A stretch of 64,000 nt of DNA from CAYQQU01 sp964419545 (lineage in GTDB: Bacteria; Bacteroidota; Bacteroidia; Chitinophagales; Saprospiraceae): positions 1 through 64,000 of the forward strand of contig CAYQQU010000004.1 of the NCBI GenBank assembly GCA_964419545.1, in the 5' to 3' direction. The translations under genes and the position numbers were made by a program. How positions within the stretch are numbered: the first letter of the stretch is position 1; each line of letters begins with the position of its first letter. Positions 43,400-52,840 of the stretch are shown here, in pieces. The notes below the pieces were generated by a model. That model searched no databases. It was given only the letters and a program-made list of their open reading frames with translations, and was not told the DNA's origin.

Positions 43400-44472
43400 G
43401 AAATCAGGGCGTTTTTGGGTTGTTGCAGTATTTGGATAAAATTATCCAGCCGGAGGCCGTACGATTCGTAGCGATTGAAATCGCCGGGTTCGAAGACCCA
43501 CTCGCCGCCGAGGCGCCGGTAGCGGCCGGGCTGACCGTCCACCAGCATTTGGTAGGGGTCGGACTGCCCGAAGATGCACTGTACTTCGTTGACCAGGTAT
43601 TCCCCCTTTTCCGTTTCGAAGACGTCGATCGCTTGTGAGGTGAGCCGCCGCTTGTCGGAAACGGCTTTAATGAAATCCAGCAGCTTCAGCGGCGGGTTCT
43701 CGTATCCTTTGACGAGGGTGCCGCTCGCTTTTTCATTCCGGACCATTTTTTTATGTGCGAAAAACGAATCGCCGATGCGCACGCAGCGCCACTCGTACGA
43801 GTGGGGTACGAAAGCCTGGAAAATCACAAAATCGTTCTGCGCTTCGTTGCGCTGGTGCTGGTAGTGTTGCAGCTTGGCCTGGAACTCGCGGGGGCGCAGC
43901 AGCTTTTTCACCACGCGTTTGGCGAATCCTTTTTTGCGCCAGTTGGGGCCTACCCGGCGTTTGGCGCCCTTGCCGGAAAACAGGTCGTTGACGTATTGCT
44001 GCGCCGCGGCCCTGGATTTCAGGATCTGTACGCCGCGGCCGGAGGCGCCGATGTTGGATTTGGCCACCACCGGGAAGTCGGCCGCTTCGAGAAACCGGAG
44101 GGCTTCCTGCCGGTAGTAGAACACCCAGGTCCGGGGATGGGGGATGTCGTTGGCTGCGAGCCAGTAGGACAGGTATTTTTTGTTTTCGTAAATCATGATC
44201 TCTTCCAGCGAAGGATAAACCGGGATACGGCAAACCTCGTGCAAGATCCGGACCCGCTCGTCGTAGAGGGTCTTGAACGTGGTATTATAAGCCGGCGGTT
44301 TGGCCAGCAGGCCGTCAAAAGGCAGCCGGGTCGCCTGCGTCAGCCAGTCGGAGCGGATGAGGTCGATAACTTCCCAGTCGACCTGATCGGACCGTTCCCG
44401 GCAGGCCTCGATCCAGCGGTGGTGGTCGTCGGCCAGTTCATTCTGCAATATGGCGAGCAGTAATTTACTCAT
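43396..44472 (-). CDS. ATP-grasp protein (RimK-like)
   Basis: The 358-residue protein has an ATP-grasp core: IPHPRTWVFYYRQEALRFLEAADFPVVAKSNIGASGRGVQILKS at about 110-155 (glycine-rich ATP loop), DFVIFQAFVPHSYEWRCVRIGDSFFAHKKMVRNEKASGTLVKG at about 220-260 and IDVFETEKGEYLVNEVQCIFGQSDP at about 285 with the metal-binding Asn/Glu. ATP-grasp enzymes form amide bonds via acyl phosphates, often to amino acids. The ATG at 44472 overlaps the AsnB-like stop by 4 bases and begins MSKLLLAILQ. Between a glycosyltransferase and an AsnB-like gene, a role in aminoacyl decoration of the polysaccharide is plausible. Confidence 0.8.
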   Translation of the reverse strand: MSKLLLAILQNELADDHHRWIEACRERSDQVDWEVIDLIRSDWLTQATRLPFDGLLAKPPAYNTTFKTLYDERVRILHEVCRIPVYPSLEEIMIYENKKYLSYWLAANDIPHPRTWVFYYRQEALRFLEAADFPVVAKSNIGASGRGVQILKSRAAAQQYVNDLFSGKGAKRRVGPNWRKKGFAKRVVKKLLRPREFQAKLQHYQHQRNEAQNDFVIFQAFVPHSYEWRCVRIGDSFFAHKKMVRNEKASGTLVKGYENPPLKLLDFIKAVSDKRRLTSQAIDVFETEKGEYLVNEVQCIFGQSDPYQMLVDGQPGRYRRLGGEWVFEPGDFNRYESYGLRLDNFIQILQQPKNALIS

Positions 44473-46232
44473 AGCTTGGTCGTAAGCGTTTTGGCGCCGG
44501 CGGCGGCCCAGCCGGCAAAGATGGAATATTGCTTGATCCAATAAGCGGTGTTGCTTCCTTGCGCCAGGTCTTCCGATGCTTTTTTCAGGATGGCTGCTCC
44601 GGGGAAATCGCCCTCACGCAGCAGCAAGGCTTCGGCGACCGCGGGGTGATGGCGCTCGAAGAATTCGTTTACTGCATTTTCGTCTTTTTCACGGCGCCCG
44701 GAAAAGCGCTTGGCGATAATTTTACCCAGAAGCACGGGCCGGCGCAGCGGGTTGCCGACATCGGCCGGGCTGTAGCCCTTGCTGGTCGGCATCCGGTACA
44801 GCTGGGTATCCGATTGGCGCAGTACTTCTGCGTAGAAATACTGCCCCTTGATGCGCCGGTATTTCTGCTTTTCGAACAAGCGGGAGTGGACGCTCGACCA
44901 GATGGTGTCGTTGAGCGCCTGAATGAACGGCAGGCTCAGAAAGGGCGTCCGGTTGTTGAGGAACCGGCTTTGTACGATCAGCTCCGGTCCGAAGTATTTG
45001 CGGAAGATCTCATTGATGACGAAATAGTAAAACTTCTGATTGGGCTCCCAGCCCCGCATGGTGTCCAGGTAGCCGGCAAGGTCGGCGATCAGGGCGTCGA
45101 GTTCTGCTTCCAGGCCGAGGCCGGACCATGCTTGCGCTGAGTGGACCAGGCGGTCTTTCCAGGCGTTATCCGCAGCTGAAAACAGGTCGATCAGGTTGTG
45201 GCTCATCATCACTCCCGGGAGGTAAAGCGCCCGGAATAGTTCGGAGCCGAAGTTGCCGGTAACCAGGTAGTCGAGTTCTCCGGAGAGCTGTTCGGCGGCG
45301 TAGTGGTAATGGGGCCGGCCCAGGTTGCCGTTGTATTCGGACAATTGCATAAAGGCCAGTACCGAAGGCAGGGCATGTTCGGCCAGGTAGCTTTCGTCCA
45401 GATAAACCGGCTGATAAGGAACGCCCAATCGCCGGCTTTGCGCCAGGGGGAAAGCGACGTCCATCGTACCGGGCTTCCCGAAACTGTAGGTTTGGAAGGA
45501 AGAACCGGCCTGCCGCGCCGCGGCCAGCAGGGTGCGGCCGTCGAAACCGCCGGTAAAAGAGATGCCGAAAGTATCCCGGGGCAGAAAACTGCGGCATTCG
45601 TTGGCGAACTGTTCCGCGAGGCTCCGTAAATGCCGCCGCGAATGCCGGCGGGGCGCGCCGAAAAAATCGGCGATCGAAAACCGGCCGGCGATGCGGCGCC
45701 CGCTTCCCGAAAGACGCCACTGACGGTGCGCCGGCAACAGCCGGATGTTTTCCCACCAGGTGGAATCGAAAAACGGATAATTGAATAGCAGCCGCTCCAG
45801 CAGATTGCGCCGGTTGCGCGCGGCGGGCCCGGTCTGTTCTTGCAGAAAGAACGAATGCGACGACAGCCGGACGGCCTGCGGGTCTTCGTGATAATATACC
45901 GGAAAAACAGCGCCGAGCCCGCTGCCGGCGCTCAGGGCGTTTTCGGTGATCCAAAACCAGTAGTAGTGGCCTTTTATCCGGACAAACAAAAGCGCTTCGT
46001 CCACCTGACCGTCTTTCATTAAAGAATCGGGATGGCAGGGTTCCGTCAGAATGGGGTCGCCCAAGAGCCAGAGCCGCCCCCGGGCCCCTTCGAGCTCCAG
46101 CAGTCGCTGCCGGCCGGCTTCCACGTAGAGGACGCCGGGTTCGGTCCCTTGGGCTTGCAGTTCGACCGCAGTGGTCTGCCGTACGGCAACCGTCGATCGA
46201 AGGTCTTTGGGAAAGTGCAGATAAAAAAACAC
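44469..46232 (-). CDS. Asparagine synthase-like protein of a polysaccharide locus
   Basis: The 587-residue protein has a degenerate N-terminal Ntn-like half (no Cys2 nucleophile; it starts MFFYLHFP) and an asparagine-synthetase C-terminal domain with pyrophosphatase loop SFTGGFDGRT at 225-234. The loop departs from the usual SGGxDS. Further motifs are YSFGKPGTMDVAFPLAQSRRLG at about 247-268 and YLVTGNFGSEL at about 317. Without a glutaminase site it would need free ammonia or another amine. Such homologues amidate uronic acids or peptides. The GTG at 46232 shares one base with the upstream TAG (TAGTG). Confidence 0.75.
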   Translation of the reverse strand: MFFYLHFPKDLRSTVAVRQTTAVELQAQGTEPGVLYVEAGRQRLLELEGARGRLWLLGDPILTEPCHPDSLMKDGQVDEALLFVRIKGHYYWFWITENALSAGSGLGAVFPVYYHEDPQAVRLSSHSFFLQEQTGPAARNRRNLLERLLFNYPFFDSTWWENIRLLPAHRQWRLSGSGRRIAGRFSIADFFGAPRRHSRRHLRSLAEQFANECRSFLPRDTFGISFTGGFDGRTLLAAARQAGSSFQTYSFGKPGTMDVAFPLAQSRRLGVPYQPVYLDESYLAEHALPSVLAFMQLSEYNGNLGRPHYHYAAEQLSGELDYLVTGNFGSELFRALYLPGVMMSHNLIDLFSAADNAWKDRLVHSAQAWSGLGLEAELDALIADLAGYLDTMRGWEPNQKFYYFVINEIFRKYFGPELIVQSRFLNNRTPFLSLPFIQALNDTIWSSVHSRLFEKQKYRRIKGQYFYAEVLRQSDTQLYRMPTSKGYSPADVGNPLRRPVLLGKIIAKRFSGRREKDENAVNEFFERHHPAVAEALLLREGDFPGAAILKKASEDLAQGSNTAYWIKQYSIFAGWAAAGAKTLTTKL

Positions 46233-47395
46233 TATGCCTTTTTTAGGTATTTGTTTTTCAGGTCGTTTGCCTGGGAAAGCATCAGAAAAGGCTGCTGCTT
46301 GAAATGGCTGGCGATCTTGTAATGAAATTTGTTGCGGCTAAGCCAGCGGCTATTGCGCACCTTGCCGGCGCCGAATCGCGGGATCCGATCAGGATGATCG
46401 GCGGTCTCGGTCATCTTGCCCGAAGTGGTGGCCAGGTATCCGGCCTCCCGGGCCAGTTGGTGGGCTTCGGCATTGTTGTCGCCATGCGGCCAGCAGAGGA
46501 ACCAGACTTCCTTTTCCAGTTTTTCTTCCAGGAGCTGTTTGGAAGTCACCACTTCGTAATGCAGGCGCCGGCGATAGGCTTCCGCCGACTCGATATCCGT
46601 GATCAACTCCCCGCGTCGATCGTATTGCCCGTGCAACCGGCGCACCTCCGACTCGTAAGCGGGGCGTTGGTCGGGATGTTCGAGCGAATGGCGGCGGGCG
46701 ATCGCTGCGGCCTCCTCCAGGAAGCCCGGGTTGACGGTGTGTTTGCGAACGATGACGGCGGAGGCTTCCTCAAAAAGCGGGGCGCCCGTCGGAAGGCGCT
46801 TCTCGAATCCCGGGTCGGCCGGATAGGTCGGCTTGAGCGCCGGATTGGCGTTGAGGATCGGGTAAACGCCGAGGTGGCCGCCGTAGTAAAAGGCTTTGAT
46901 CCGGGACGAAGCGATGTATTTGTCGTGGCTCATGGTATGCGACTGGATATCTACTACGCCCGACTCCTGCATGATGCGCAGCTCCGGCCAGGAGGCGTAG
47001 CCCCGGGCCTGCAGCTCGTCTTCCCGGCATCTGCCTGCCCAGACGTCCTCCAGGGTGGGCCGTACGATTTCGCGGGGGTCGATGAATTCCGGCGATACGA
47101 AAATAGTAAACCGGAATCCGTATTTTTTGGCGAGGGGAAAAGCGTAGACGTAGTTGTCGAGCAAGCCGTCGTCGAAGGTAAGACAAACCGTTTTGTTGCG
47201 CAGCGGCTTATTCTTGACGCGGTAAGCCAGCCATTCGTACAAAAAGATCGAATCGTAGTTCCGGTTTTTCAGAAAAGCGAGTTGGTCCTCGAAAAACCGC
47301 AGCTCCAGGGTGAGCCACTTCAGCGGCCAGCTCTCGAAAAGGGAAGGGGCTACCGAGTGGTAATAGATTACCGGCGGCGTCGTGTTGTTATTCAT
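46232..47395 (-). CDS. Polysaccharide deacetylase (CE4 family)
   Basis: The 387-residue protein begins VIYYHSVAP near the N-terminus and has the catalytic TFDDG motif in KTVCLTFDDGLLDNYVYAFPLAKKYGFRFTIFVSPEFI at about 68-105. The metal His pair is in VDIQSHTMSHDKY at about 148, and VWFLCWPHGDNNAEAHQLAREAGYLAT at about 312 is the C-terminal signature. It would de-N-acetylate an amino sugar. There is no signal peptide, so action on a cytoplasmic intermediate is possible. Its start lies 8 bases inside the upstream glycosyltransferase gene. Confidence 0.85.
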   Translation of the reverse strand: MNNNTTPPVIYYHSVAPSLFESWPLKWLTLELRFFEDQLAFLKNRNYDSIFLYEWLAYRVKNKPLRNKTVCLTFDDGLLDNYVYAFPLAKKYGFRFTIFVSPEFIDPREIVRPTLEDVWAGRCREDELQARGYASWPELRIMQESGVVDIQSHTMSHDKYIASSRIKAFYYGGHLGVYPILNANPALKPTYPADPGFEKRLPTGAPLFEEASAVIVRKHTVNPGFLEEAAAIARRHSLEHPDQRPAYESEVRRLHGQYDRRGELITDIESAEAYRRRLHYEVVTSKQLLEEKLEKEVWFLCWPHGDNNAEAHQLAREAGYLATTSGKMTETADHPDRIPRFGAGKVRNSRWLSRNKFHYKIASHFKQQPFLMLSQANDLKNKYLKKA

Positions 47396-48500
47396 AGAGT
47401 GCTTCTATTTGTCGCAAATGCTGTTCGATACTGAAGGTTTGTTTCAGGACCGGTCCCAGTTGGTAGGCTTTTTCCGCCAGCTCCGGATAGCGGTCGATCG
47501 CCTGCTGCAGGCGTTCGGCCAATACCGGAAAGCGCTCCTGGGTATGGCCGAGCACGAAAGCCTGTTCGTCGCGGTAGATCTCCTGAAAAACCGTGAGGTC
47601 GCTGGTCAGCACCGGCAAACCCGTGAGCAGGGCTTCGGCGATGACGTTGCCGAAAGATTCGTAGTCGCTCATGAATATCAGCAGGTCGATAGATGCGTAA
47701 AAGCCGGCGATGTCGGTGGTGAACCCGTGGAAAAAGATCCGCTCGCGATACGGGCTTTGCCGGGCCTGGGCCTCGAGAGCCGCCCGCAGCGGGCCGTCGC
47801 CGGCCAGGTGCAGTTCTACGGCGGGGTCGCCTGCTGCGACGGATTCAAAGAGCCGGATGACCAGGTCTACGTTTTTTCCGGTATTGAGCCGACCGGCGTA
47901 GCCGATCCTGTGCAGGGCGCTGCGTTTCCCGCGGTGTTGCCAGAACTGGTCGATTTTGAAGCCGTTGTAAATGACTTGCGGATCGACGGGCAACACCTGC
48001 CGGTGAAAGATATTGCCGCTGTACCGGGAATTGGCGATGTATACGACTTTGAAAAAAGAGACCCAGAACCAGAGGAACTTGAGGTAGTATTTTTTTGCGG
48101 TCGATTTCCAGTGGATGGTGCCGTGGATGTGGTAGATCGGCCGGCGCAGCCCCGCCAGCAGCGTGATCAGCAGAATGAGCGGCCCCGTGTTGATCAGGTG
48201 AAAACGGGCTTCCCGGTGGCGGCGGCAGTATTGAAAATACCGGCGGTAACTGCGCCAGGGATGCAAGGCGCCGAAATGGACCTGCAGCGGGGCGGAAGAT
48301 GGATAGATGCCGTTCTCCACGGCGCGCAACCCGTAGGCGTGCAATTGCCGCGCGGCTCCGAAATGGGCTGCATAGTGGTTGACCGACAATTCAGCGCCGC
48401 CGGCGTTGAACCGCCACATGATATAATGCACGGCGGTACCGGCGGCGGAACGGCCGGGCGGTCTTTTCGGCAGCAGGGTCGATTTGGATGTTCGATTCAT
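47388..48500 (-). CDS. Glycosyltransferase family 4
   Basis: The 370-residue GT-B enzyme has VHYIMWRFNAGGAELSV near the N-terminus (the GGAE loop of GT4 enzymes). A basic RRHREARFHLINTGP region follows, and then a donor domain with VIYNGFKIDQFW (about 180), RIGYAGRLNTGKNVDLVIRLFES (about 200), LHLAGDGPLRAAL (about 235) and YESFGNVIAEALLTGLPVL (about 283; EX7E). The ATG at 48500 overlaps the upstream stop by 4 bases (ATGA), which decides the start over a more distal one. The donor sugar is not predictable. Confidence 0.9.
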   Translation of the reverse strand: MNRTSKSTLLPKRPPGRSAAGTAVHYIMWRFNAGGAELSVNHYAAHFGAARQLHAYGLRAVENGIYPSSAPLQVHFGALHPWRSYRRYFQYCRRHREARFHLINTGPLILLITLLAGLRRPIYHIHGTIHWKSTAKKYYLKFLWFWVSFFKVVYIANSRYSGNIFHRQVLPVDPQVIYNGFKIDQFWQHRGKRSALHRIGYAGRLNTGKNVDLVIRLFESVAAGDPAVELHLAGDGPLRAALEAQARQSPYRERIFFHGFTTDIAGFYASIDLLIFMSDYESFGNVIAEALLTGLPVLTSDLTVFQEIYRDEQAFVLGHTQERFPVLAERLQQAIDRYPELAEKAYQLGPVLKQTFSIEQHLRQIEALYE

Positions 48501-49348
48501 GATTCGGGTTGGATCAATTTTGCCGCATGCCGGGGTTTCCAGTAAGCGCCGCGCACGAAAACCGCGCCATCCGCCGGGGCGCTGCTTTTCTCCCATTTGT
48601 TTTCCAGGTATTCGGTATTGTAGGTGGAATAGCCGCCTTTTTGTTTTTTCATTTCTTTGCCGTACGAATTGACGGTGATTTTATTTTTCCGCACCGACCA
48701 GATGGAGCGGAGCGGGATCTTCCGGTCTTCCAGCCCCATCAGCTTCATGCGAACCAGGTAGTCGTCGTCTTCGCCGCCGATTTCTTTCAGGCCTTCGTCG
48801 AAGGGGCCGACCCGGGAAAAGAGCGCTTTGTTGATCAGGAACTGGCTCCAGCTGCCGTTATTGGTCACCAGCGGATAATCCAGCGCGCCCGATCGCTCCA
48901 GTTCCCGGCGCAGGGTGACGGCGATGTCGATATCGTCGTTCAGGATAAAAACGCGCTCGTACCGGCTGTGGGCCACCGCCTGATTCCACAGGTGGCTGAG
49001 ACCGCGGGGCTGCTGGTGACGGATGAGCCGCACGTTCGGATAGTCCGCCAGCAGTTGCTCCAGGGAATTGAGGTATTGTTGCTGGGCGGCCTGGTCGTGG
49101 TGGCCGTTGGCGATCACGATCAGGTCGAGATCGTGAAAAAGGTAAGCCAGTTTTTTGATGACCGGTTTGAAGTAGTTTTCGTACCGCAGCAGAAAGGTTG
49201 TAATGCAAATGGAATAAGCAACCTCCGGCTCGGGCGCATTTTTTAGGGTTCGGCGCTTGCCGGCGAAGAACTGCATCCAGAGCAGGCGGTTGAGGTATTT
49301 GCGGTAAATGCCCGCACTGATCCGGTGCATGAGCTTAATGACTTTCAT
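48497..49348 (-). CDS. Glycosyltransferase family 2-like protein
   Basis: The 283-residue protein has GT-A features: YSICITTFLLRYENYFKPVIKKL at about 45-67, DLDLIVIANGHHDQAAQQQYLN at about 73, RGLSHLWNQAVAHSRYERVFILNDDIDI at about 114-141 (the NDD is the likely DxD metal site) and FDEGLKEIGGEDDDYLVRMKLMG at about 180-203. It has an N-terminal amphipathic stretch but no TM segment. It is probably an inverting glycosyltransferase of the polysaccharide assembly line. It follows the polymerase/ligase-like gene by 44 bases and is coupled to the next gene. Confidence 0.8.
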   Translation of the reverse strand: MKVIKLMHRISAGIYRKYLNRLLWMQFFAGKRRTLKNAPEPEVAYSICITTFLLRYENYFKPVIKKLAYLFHDLDLIVIANGHHDQAAQQQYLNSLEQLLADYPNVRLIRHQQPRGLSHLWNQAVAHSRYERVFILNDDIDIAVTLRRELERSGALDYPLVTNNGSWSQFLINKALFSRVGPFDEGLKEIGGEDDDYLVRMKLMGLEDRKIPLRSIWSVRKNKITVNSYGKEMKKQKGGYSTYNTEYLENKWEKSSAPADGAVFVRGAYWKPRHAAKLIQPES

Positions 49349-49392
49349 GGGAATGATTGTATTTCAGCAAAAAATCCGGCGCCCCTCGATGA

Positions 49393-50865
49393 TCAGTGAG
49401 AAACGGCCATTTCATCGGGTACGGGCGCCTCTTCGGCTTCCTCCTCGGAGTCGGGCGAAGCGTCCCAGTTCAGCGCATCCCGGTACACCTGGGCGCCGAA
49501 CATGAAAAAGACGGCCTGGATCATGCCCCCGGCCAGCCCCTGGTGAAAACCGAACTGTTGACCGGAGGAAGAGTGGATGATGAACCATCCGCAGAAAAAA
49601 ATGATGAACACCAGCGGCGTTTGTTTGTACGGGTTGTCGGACCAGAGCCGCAGGTGCAGGGCAAAAAGCTTGAAATGGAAAAAGATCAAGAAGCCGGCCA
49701 GCAGCAGCGCGCCGATAATGCCGGAGTGCAGCAGCACATTGTGGTTGCCGACGTGCCCGTCGCCGTACTGAAAGTAGGTATTGGAAAAACCAACCCCGGT
49801 GAGCGGCGATTCCCGCCATTTTTTCATGACGATGGGGGCCCGTTCGTCGATCCGGCTCAGGGTGCCGCCGGCGGAGAGGTCGCCCTCGGCCAGCTTTTCC
49901 AGCGTCAGAATGCGTTCGAAAGCGTTTTCCACCTGTAGCTTCACCAGCGGTATCGTCAGGACGCTGACCCCCAGGATCATCCCGGCCACCAGCAACCCGA
50001 AAACCATGCGCACGCTCAGTTTGGCGACGTATCCGTAGTACAGCACCAGGATGAACGACAGGCCGATCACCCACCCCCGGGTAGCCGAAAGGAATACGGA
50101 GAAAAAATTGCAAAGGATCACCAGCGTGAGATAACCCTGGTTGAAGGTCTTCTCCTTCAGGGTCGAAAAAAACAAGGCGCCGAAGTAAGTCAGCAGAATG
50201 AGAAACGGATTGAATAACCCGCGGTAAGTGTTGTACTTGTCTATTTCCTTTCCGAAGTCGTACCGGTCGGTCACGTTGAAAAACTGCCCGGGCGAAATAC
50301 TGGTGACGATGGTGAAAATCTGCGCTCCGAAGGCGAAGAACATAACCGGAAAAAGGTACGTAAACAATTGCTCATACTGCGCGCGCTTGTCCAACAAGCG
50401 GGGAAGCGAGAAGAACAGCAAAAACGGAAAGATGAGCTTGAGGAGCCGGAACTGCACATTCAGGGCCATCGACAAACCGATGGTATACCCCTGTGCGATC
50501 AGGAAAACGATGTACACGGCCATTGCGACCAGGAAGCCGCCGAAAAAGACCGGTTCGCTCCTTTTTATCCGGAGCGCTTTGACCACGCTCAGAATGATGT
50601 AAAACTGCCCGACCTCGACGGCGGGGAGCCCCGGAATGGCGGTAAGCATCGCTTCGTTCAGGCCGAAAAAGCCGAAAAAGCCGTCCGCCAGTATCAGGAA
50701 ATAGGCGAGCCAGAAGGGTTCGTCATCCGAGAAAAAATAGGCGACGAGCATGGCCACCAGAAACGCGGACGAAAACAGGTCCGGCGTCAGGTAAACCATC
50801 CCGATCGACACCAGGACGAGCAGAATTAACAGCAACAGTTTTTTGGTCATCGCCGACAGCAGCAT
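49393..50865 (-). CDS. Wzy/WaaL-like O-antigen polymerase or ligase
   Basis: The 490-residue membrane protein has about 11-12 hydrophobic segments. Its large loop before the last helices contains LSRIDERAPIVMKKWRESPLTGVGFSNTYFQYGDGHVGNHNVLLHSGIIGALLLAGF (about 335-395), the pattern of the WaaL/Wzy (O-antigen ligase) domain. In a Wzx-dependent locus it probably polymerises repeat units at the periplasmic face. The C-terminal ~25 residues are acidic (DSEEEAEEAPVPDE). ATG codons at 50865 and 50850 are both possible; I took the first. It lies 17 bases after the upstream GT2 gene. Confidence 0.8.
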   Translation of the reverse strand: MLLSAMTKKLLLLILLVLVSIGMVYLTPDLFSSAFLVAMLVAYFFSDDEPFWLAYFLILADGFFGFFGLNEAMLTAIPGLPAVEVGQFYIILSVVKALRIKRSEPVFFGGFLVAMAVYIVFLIAQGYTIGLSMALNVQFRLLKLIFPFLLFFSLPRLLDKRAQYEQLFTYLFPVMFFAFGAQIFTIVTSISPGQFFNVTDRYDFGKEIDKYNTYRGLFNPFLILLTYFGALFFSTLKEKTFNQGYLTLVILCNFFSVFLSATRGWVIGLSFILVLYYGYVAKLSVRMVFGLLVAGMILGVSVLTIPLVKLQVENAFERILTLEKLAEGDLSAGGTLSRIDERAPIVMKKWRESPLTGVGFSNTYFQYGDGHVGNHNVLLHSGIIGALLLAGFLIFFHFKLFALHLRLWSDNPYKQTPLVFIIFFCGWFIIHSSSGQQFGFHQGLAGGMIQAVFFMFGAQVYRDALNWDASPDSEEEAEEAPVPDEMAVSH

Positions 50866-50882
50866 CACTTACTTTTTCAGCT

Positions 50883-51677
50883 TTACAGAGTATCTTCCTG
50901 GGGCACTTTTACGGACGTAGCGGCCTTGGCGGCGGCGGCGACCGGCGCCAGGAATTTTTTGTCGAATAAATTGTACCTCAAAATACAGTAGATCGCGCGA
51001 AAGCCGTCGCGCCAGCCGATCTTTTTTCCTTCTTCGTAGGTGCGGCCGTAGTAGGAGATGCCCACTTCGTAGATGCGGATTTTCGGCACCCGGGCTATCT
51101 TGGCGGTCACCTCCGGCTCAAAACCGAATCGCTTCTCCTTCAACAGGAGGCTTTGAATGATCTTGGTGTCGAAGAGCTTGTAGCAGGTCTCCATATCCGT
51201 CAGGTTCAGATTGGTGAACATGTTGGAGATGAAGGTGAGGAACTTGTTGCCGATAGAGTGCCAGAAGAAGAGGATGCGGTGAGGGTTGCCGCCCATGAAG
51301 CGGGAACCGAACACCACGTCGGCGGCGCCCATCAGCACCGGCTTGATCAGGTCGTTATATTCGTTGGGATCGTATTCCAGGTCGGCGTCCTGAATGACGA
51401 GGTACTCCCCGGTGGCGTGGCGGATACCCGTGTGCAGGGCCGCGCCCTTGCCCTGGTTGACTTCGTGCTCGAAGTATTGAATGTCCATTTCGGGATTGCG
51501 GCGGGCGTAATTGCGGATCGCCTCGCCGGTATTGTCGGAAGAGCAGTCGTTGACGATGATCACCTCTTTCTTGATCCCTTCGAGGAGCTCGACAACTTTG
51601 ATCCGGTCGAGGATCATGTGGATGGTCGCTTCCTCGTTGTAAGCGGGGATGACGATAGATAGTTTTGTAAACTTCAC
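50883..51677 (-). CDS. Glycosyltransferase family 2 (dolichol-phosphate mannosyltransferase-like)
   Basis: The 264-residue GT-A enzyme starts LSIVIPAYNEEATIHMILDRI, followed by KKEVIIVNDCSSDNTGEAI (about 36) and NQGKGAALHTGIRHATGEYLVIQDADLEYDPNEY (about 73-106; DAD metal site). The next block is VVFGSRFMGGNPHR, and DMETCYKLFDTKIIQSLLLKEKRFGFEPEVTAKIA follows at about 160-195. It matches the DPM1/GtrB type that loads a sugar onto polyprenyl phosphate. There are no C-terminal TM helices. It could supply a lipid-linked sugar to the LIC_10190-type membrane protein of the same locus, which is my inference. Confidence 0.9.
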   Translation of the reverse strand: MKFTKLSIVIPAYNEEATIHMILDRIKVVELLEGIKKEVIIVNDCSSDNTGEAIRNYARRNPEMDIQYFEHEVNQGKGAALHTGIRHATGEYLVIQDADLEYDPNEYNDLIKPVLMGAADVVFGSRFMGGNPHRILFFWHSIGNKFLTFISNMFTNLNLTDMETCYKLFDTKIIQSLLLKEKRFGFEPEVTAKIARVPKIRIYEVGISYYGRTYEEGKKIGWRDGFRAIYCILRYNLFDKKFLAPVAAAAKAATSVKVPQEDTL

Positions 51678-51739
51678 AAGCGTAGAATTAGATTGGGTTA
51701 AGTGAATGTTTTTATCGAAAGTTCTGAATTACAGCCGGT

Positions 51740-52789
51740 TTACCCGAGCTGCATCGCTGATCGTATCCGTTCGGCATTGCGCGAGACGGAATACTTCTCT
51801 TCCAGAACGGCTTTCATTCGGGCGATGGTTTCCAGGCGTTTGTCTTCGTTGTTCAGGTAGTAGGTCACTTTTTCCTTGATCTCTTCGTGGCTTTTCACCG
51901 CGGGCAGCTCCAGCTGGTCCCCGAAAATCTCTTTCAGGTCTTCCTGCCATTCCAGCAGGGGAAGGGTCTCGGCCGAGAGGGTCTCGAACAGGCGGTAGTG
52001 TACGCCCGTAAGTACGCCGGGATTGCCGTCGATCGGGACGATCTTGGTGGCGTTGAACATCTCGTTGAGCTCAGCAACCGGCAAGTAGCCGTTGAGTTTG
52101 CGGTAGTGGTCGCCCAGTTCCGGAAAAAACTGGAACCAGCGCTCCCAGTTGCCCCGTCCGTAAAGCCGCAGGTCAAAATCGGTGAAATAGCTGAGAAAGC
52201 GGGCTTTTTTATACCCCCAGCTGGTGGCGTAGCCGCTGCCGACGTATAAAATTTCGCTGGCGAGCTCGGCCCGGCGTTCGGCAGAAAGGTCTACCGGGAA
52301 ATATTCCGTGCTCGGCATGCCGGGGTAAAAAATATGCAGGTTCTTGACGCCGGCCTTGCTCAGCTGATGGTTCCAGAAACTGTCCGGCGAAAATATTGCG
52401 TCGCCGTAGTACAGCAAAGCGAGGTAGTATCGGTTGGTCGGAGTGTAAAAGGGGTGGTCGCCCAGGAAAAAGCCGATTTTGGCGGTTTTCTTGAAGCCCT
52501 CCAGCACTTCCGGCAGGAGCATGCCGTTATTGTAAATGAAGACGACATCGGGCTGCAGCCGGTCGAATTCCGCCTGGTAGAAATCGTTGATCTTTTGGAA
52601 AAAATGGCTTTCCCACTTTTTGCGCAACCGGTCGGGAAAACGAAATATCTGGGCGTTAAATCGCTTTTCCCATTTTTTGATGATGTGTTCGTAGTCTATG
52701 CCGTGTACTTCTCCCCCCAGGTGCGTGAAGGCTTCTCTGAGCGGGCGAAATAATCCGTAGTGCTGCGGCGCTAAGAGCAATACTTTCAT
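51740..52789 (-). CDS. CgeB-like glycosyltransferase
   Basis: The 349-residue protein has a GT-B layout: MKVLLLAPQHYGLFRPLREAF, DVVFIYNNGMLLPEVL at about 82, FFLGDHPFYTPTNRYYL at about 110, LYVGSGYATSW at about 185 and RLYGRGNWERWF at about 208. The C-terminal block GYLPVAELNEMFNATKIVPIDGNPGVLTGVHYRLFETLSAETLPLLEW (about 235-285) matches the CgeB-type glycosyl transferases family 1 domain. The sugar specificity is unknown. Short gaps of 62 and 51 bases separate it from its neighbours. Confidence 0.75.
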   Translation of the reverse strand: MKVLLLAPQHYGLFRPLREAFTHLGGEVHGIDYEHIIKKWEKRFNAQIFRFPDRLRKKWESHFFQKINDFYQAEFDRLQPDVVFIYNNGMLLPEVLEGFKKTAKIGFFLGDHPFYTPTNRYYLALLYYGDAIFSPDSFWNHQLSKAGVKNLHIFYPGMPSTEYFPVDLSAERRAELASEILYVGSGYATSWGYKKARFLSYFTDFDLRLYGRGNWERWFQFFPELGDHYRKLNGYLPVAELNEMFNATKIVPIDGNPGVLTGVHYRLFETLSAETLPLLEWQEDLKEIFGDQLELPAVKSHEEIKEKVTYYLNNEDKRLETIARMKAVLEEKYSVSRNAERIRSAMQLG

Positions 52790-52840
52790 AATCGTTTTTG
52801 GTAGATGAATCGTAGCCGGGCGCTCCCGTTTTTAATGGGC

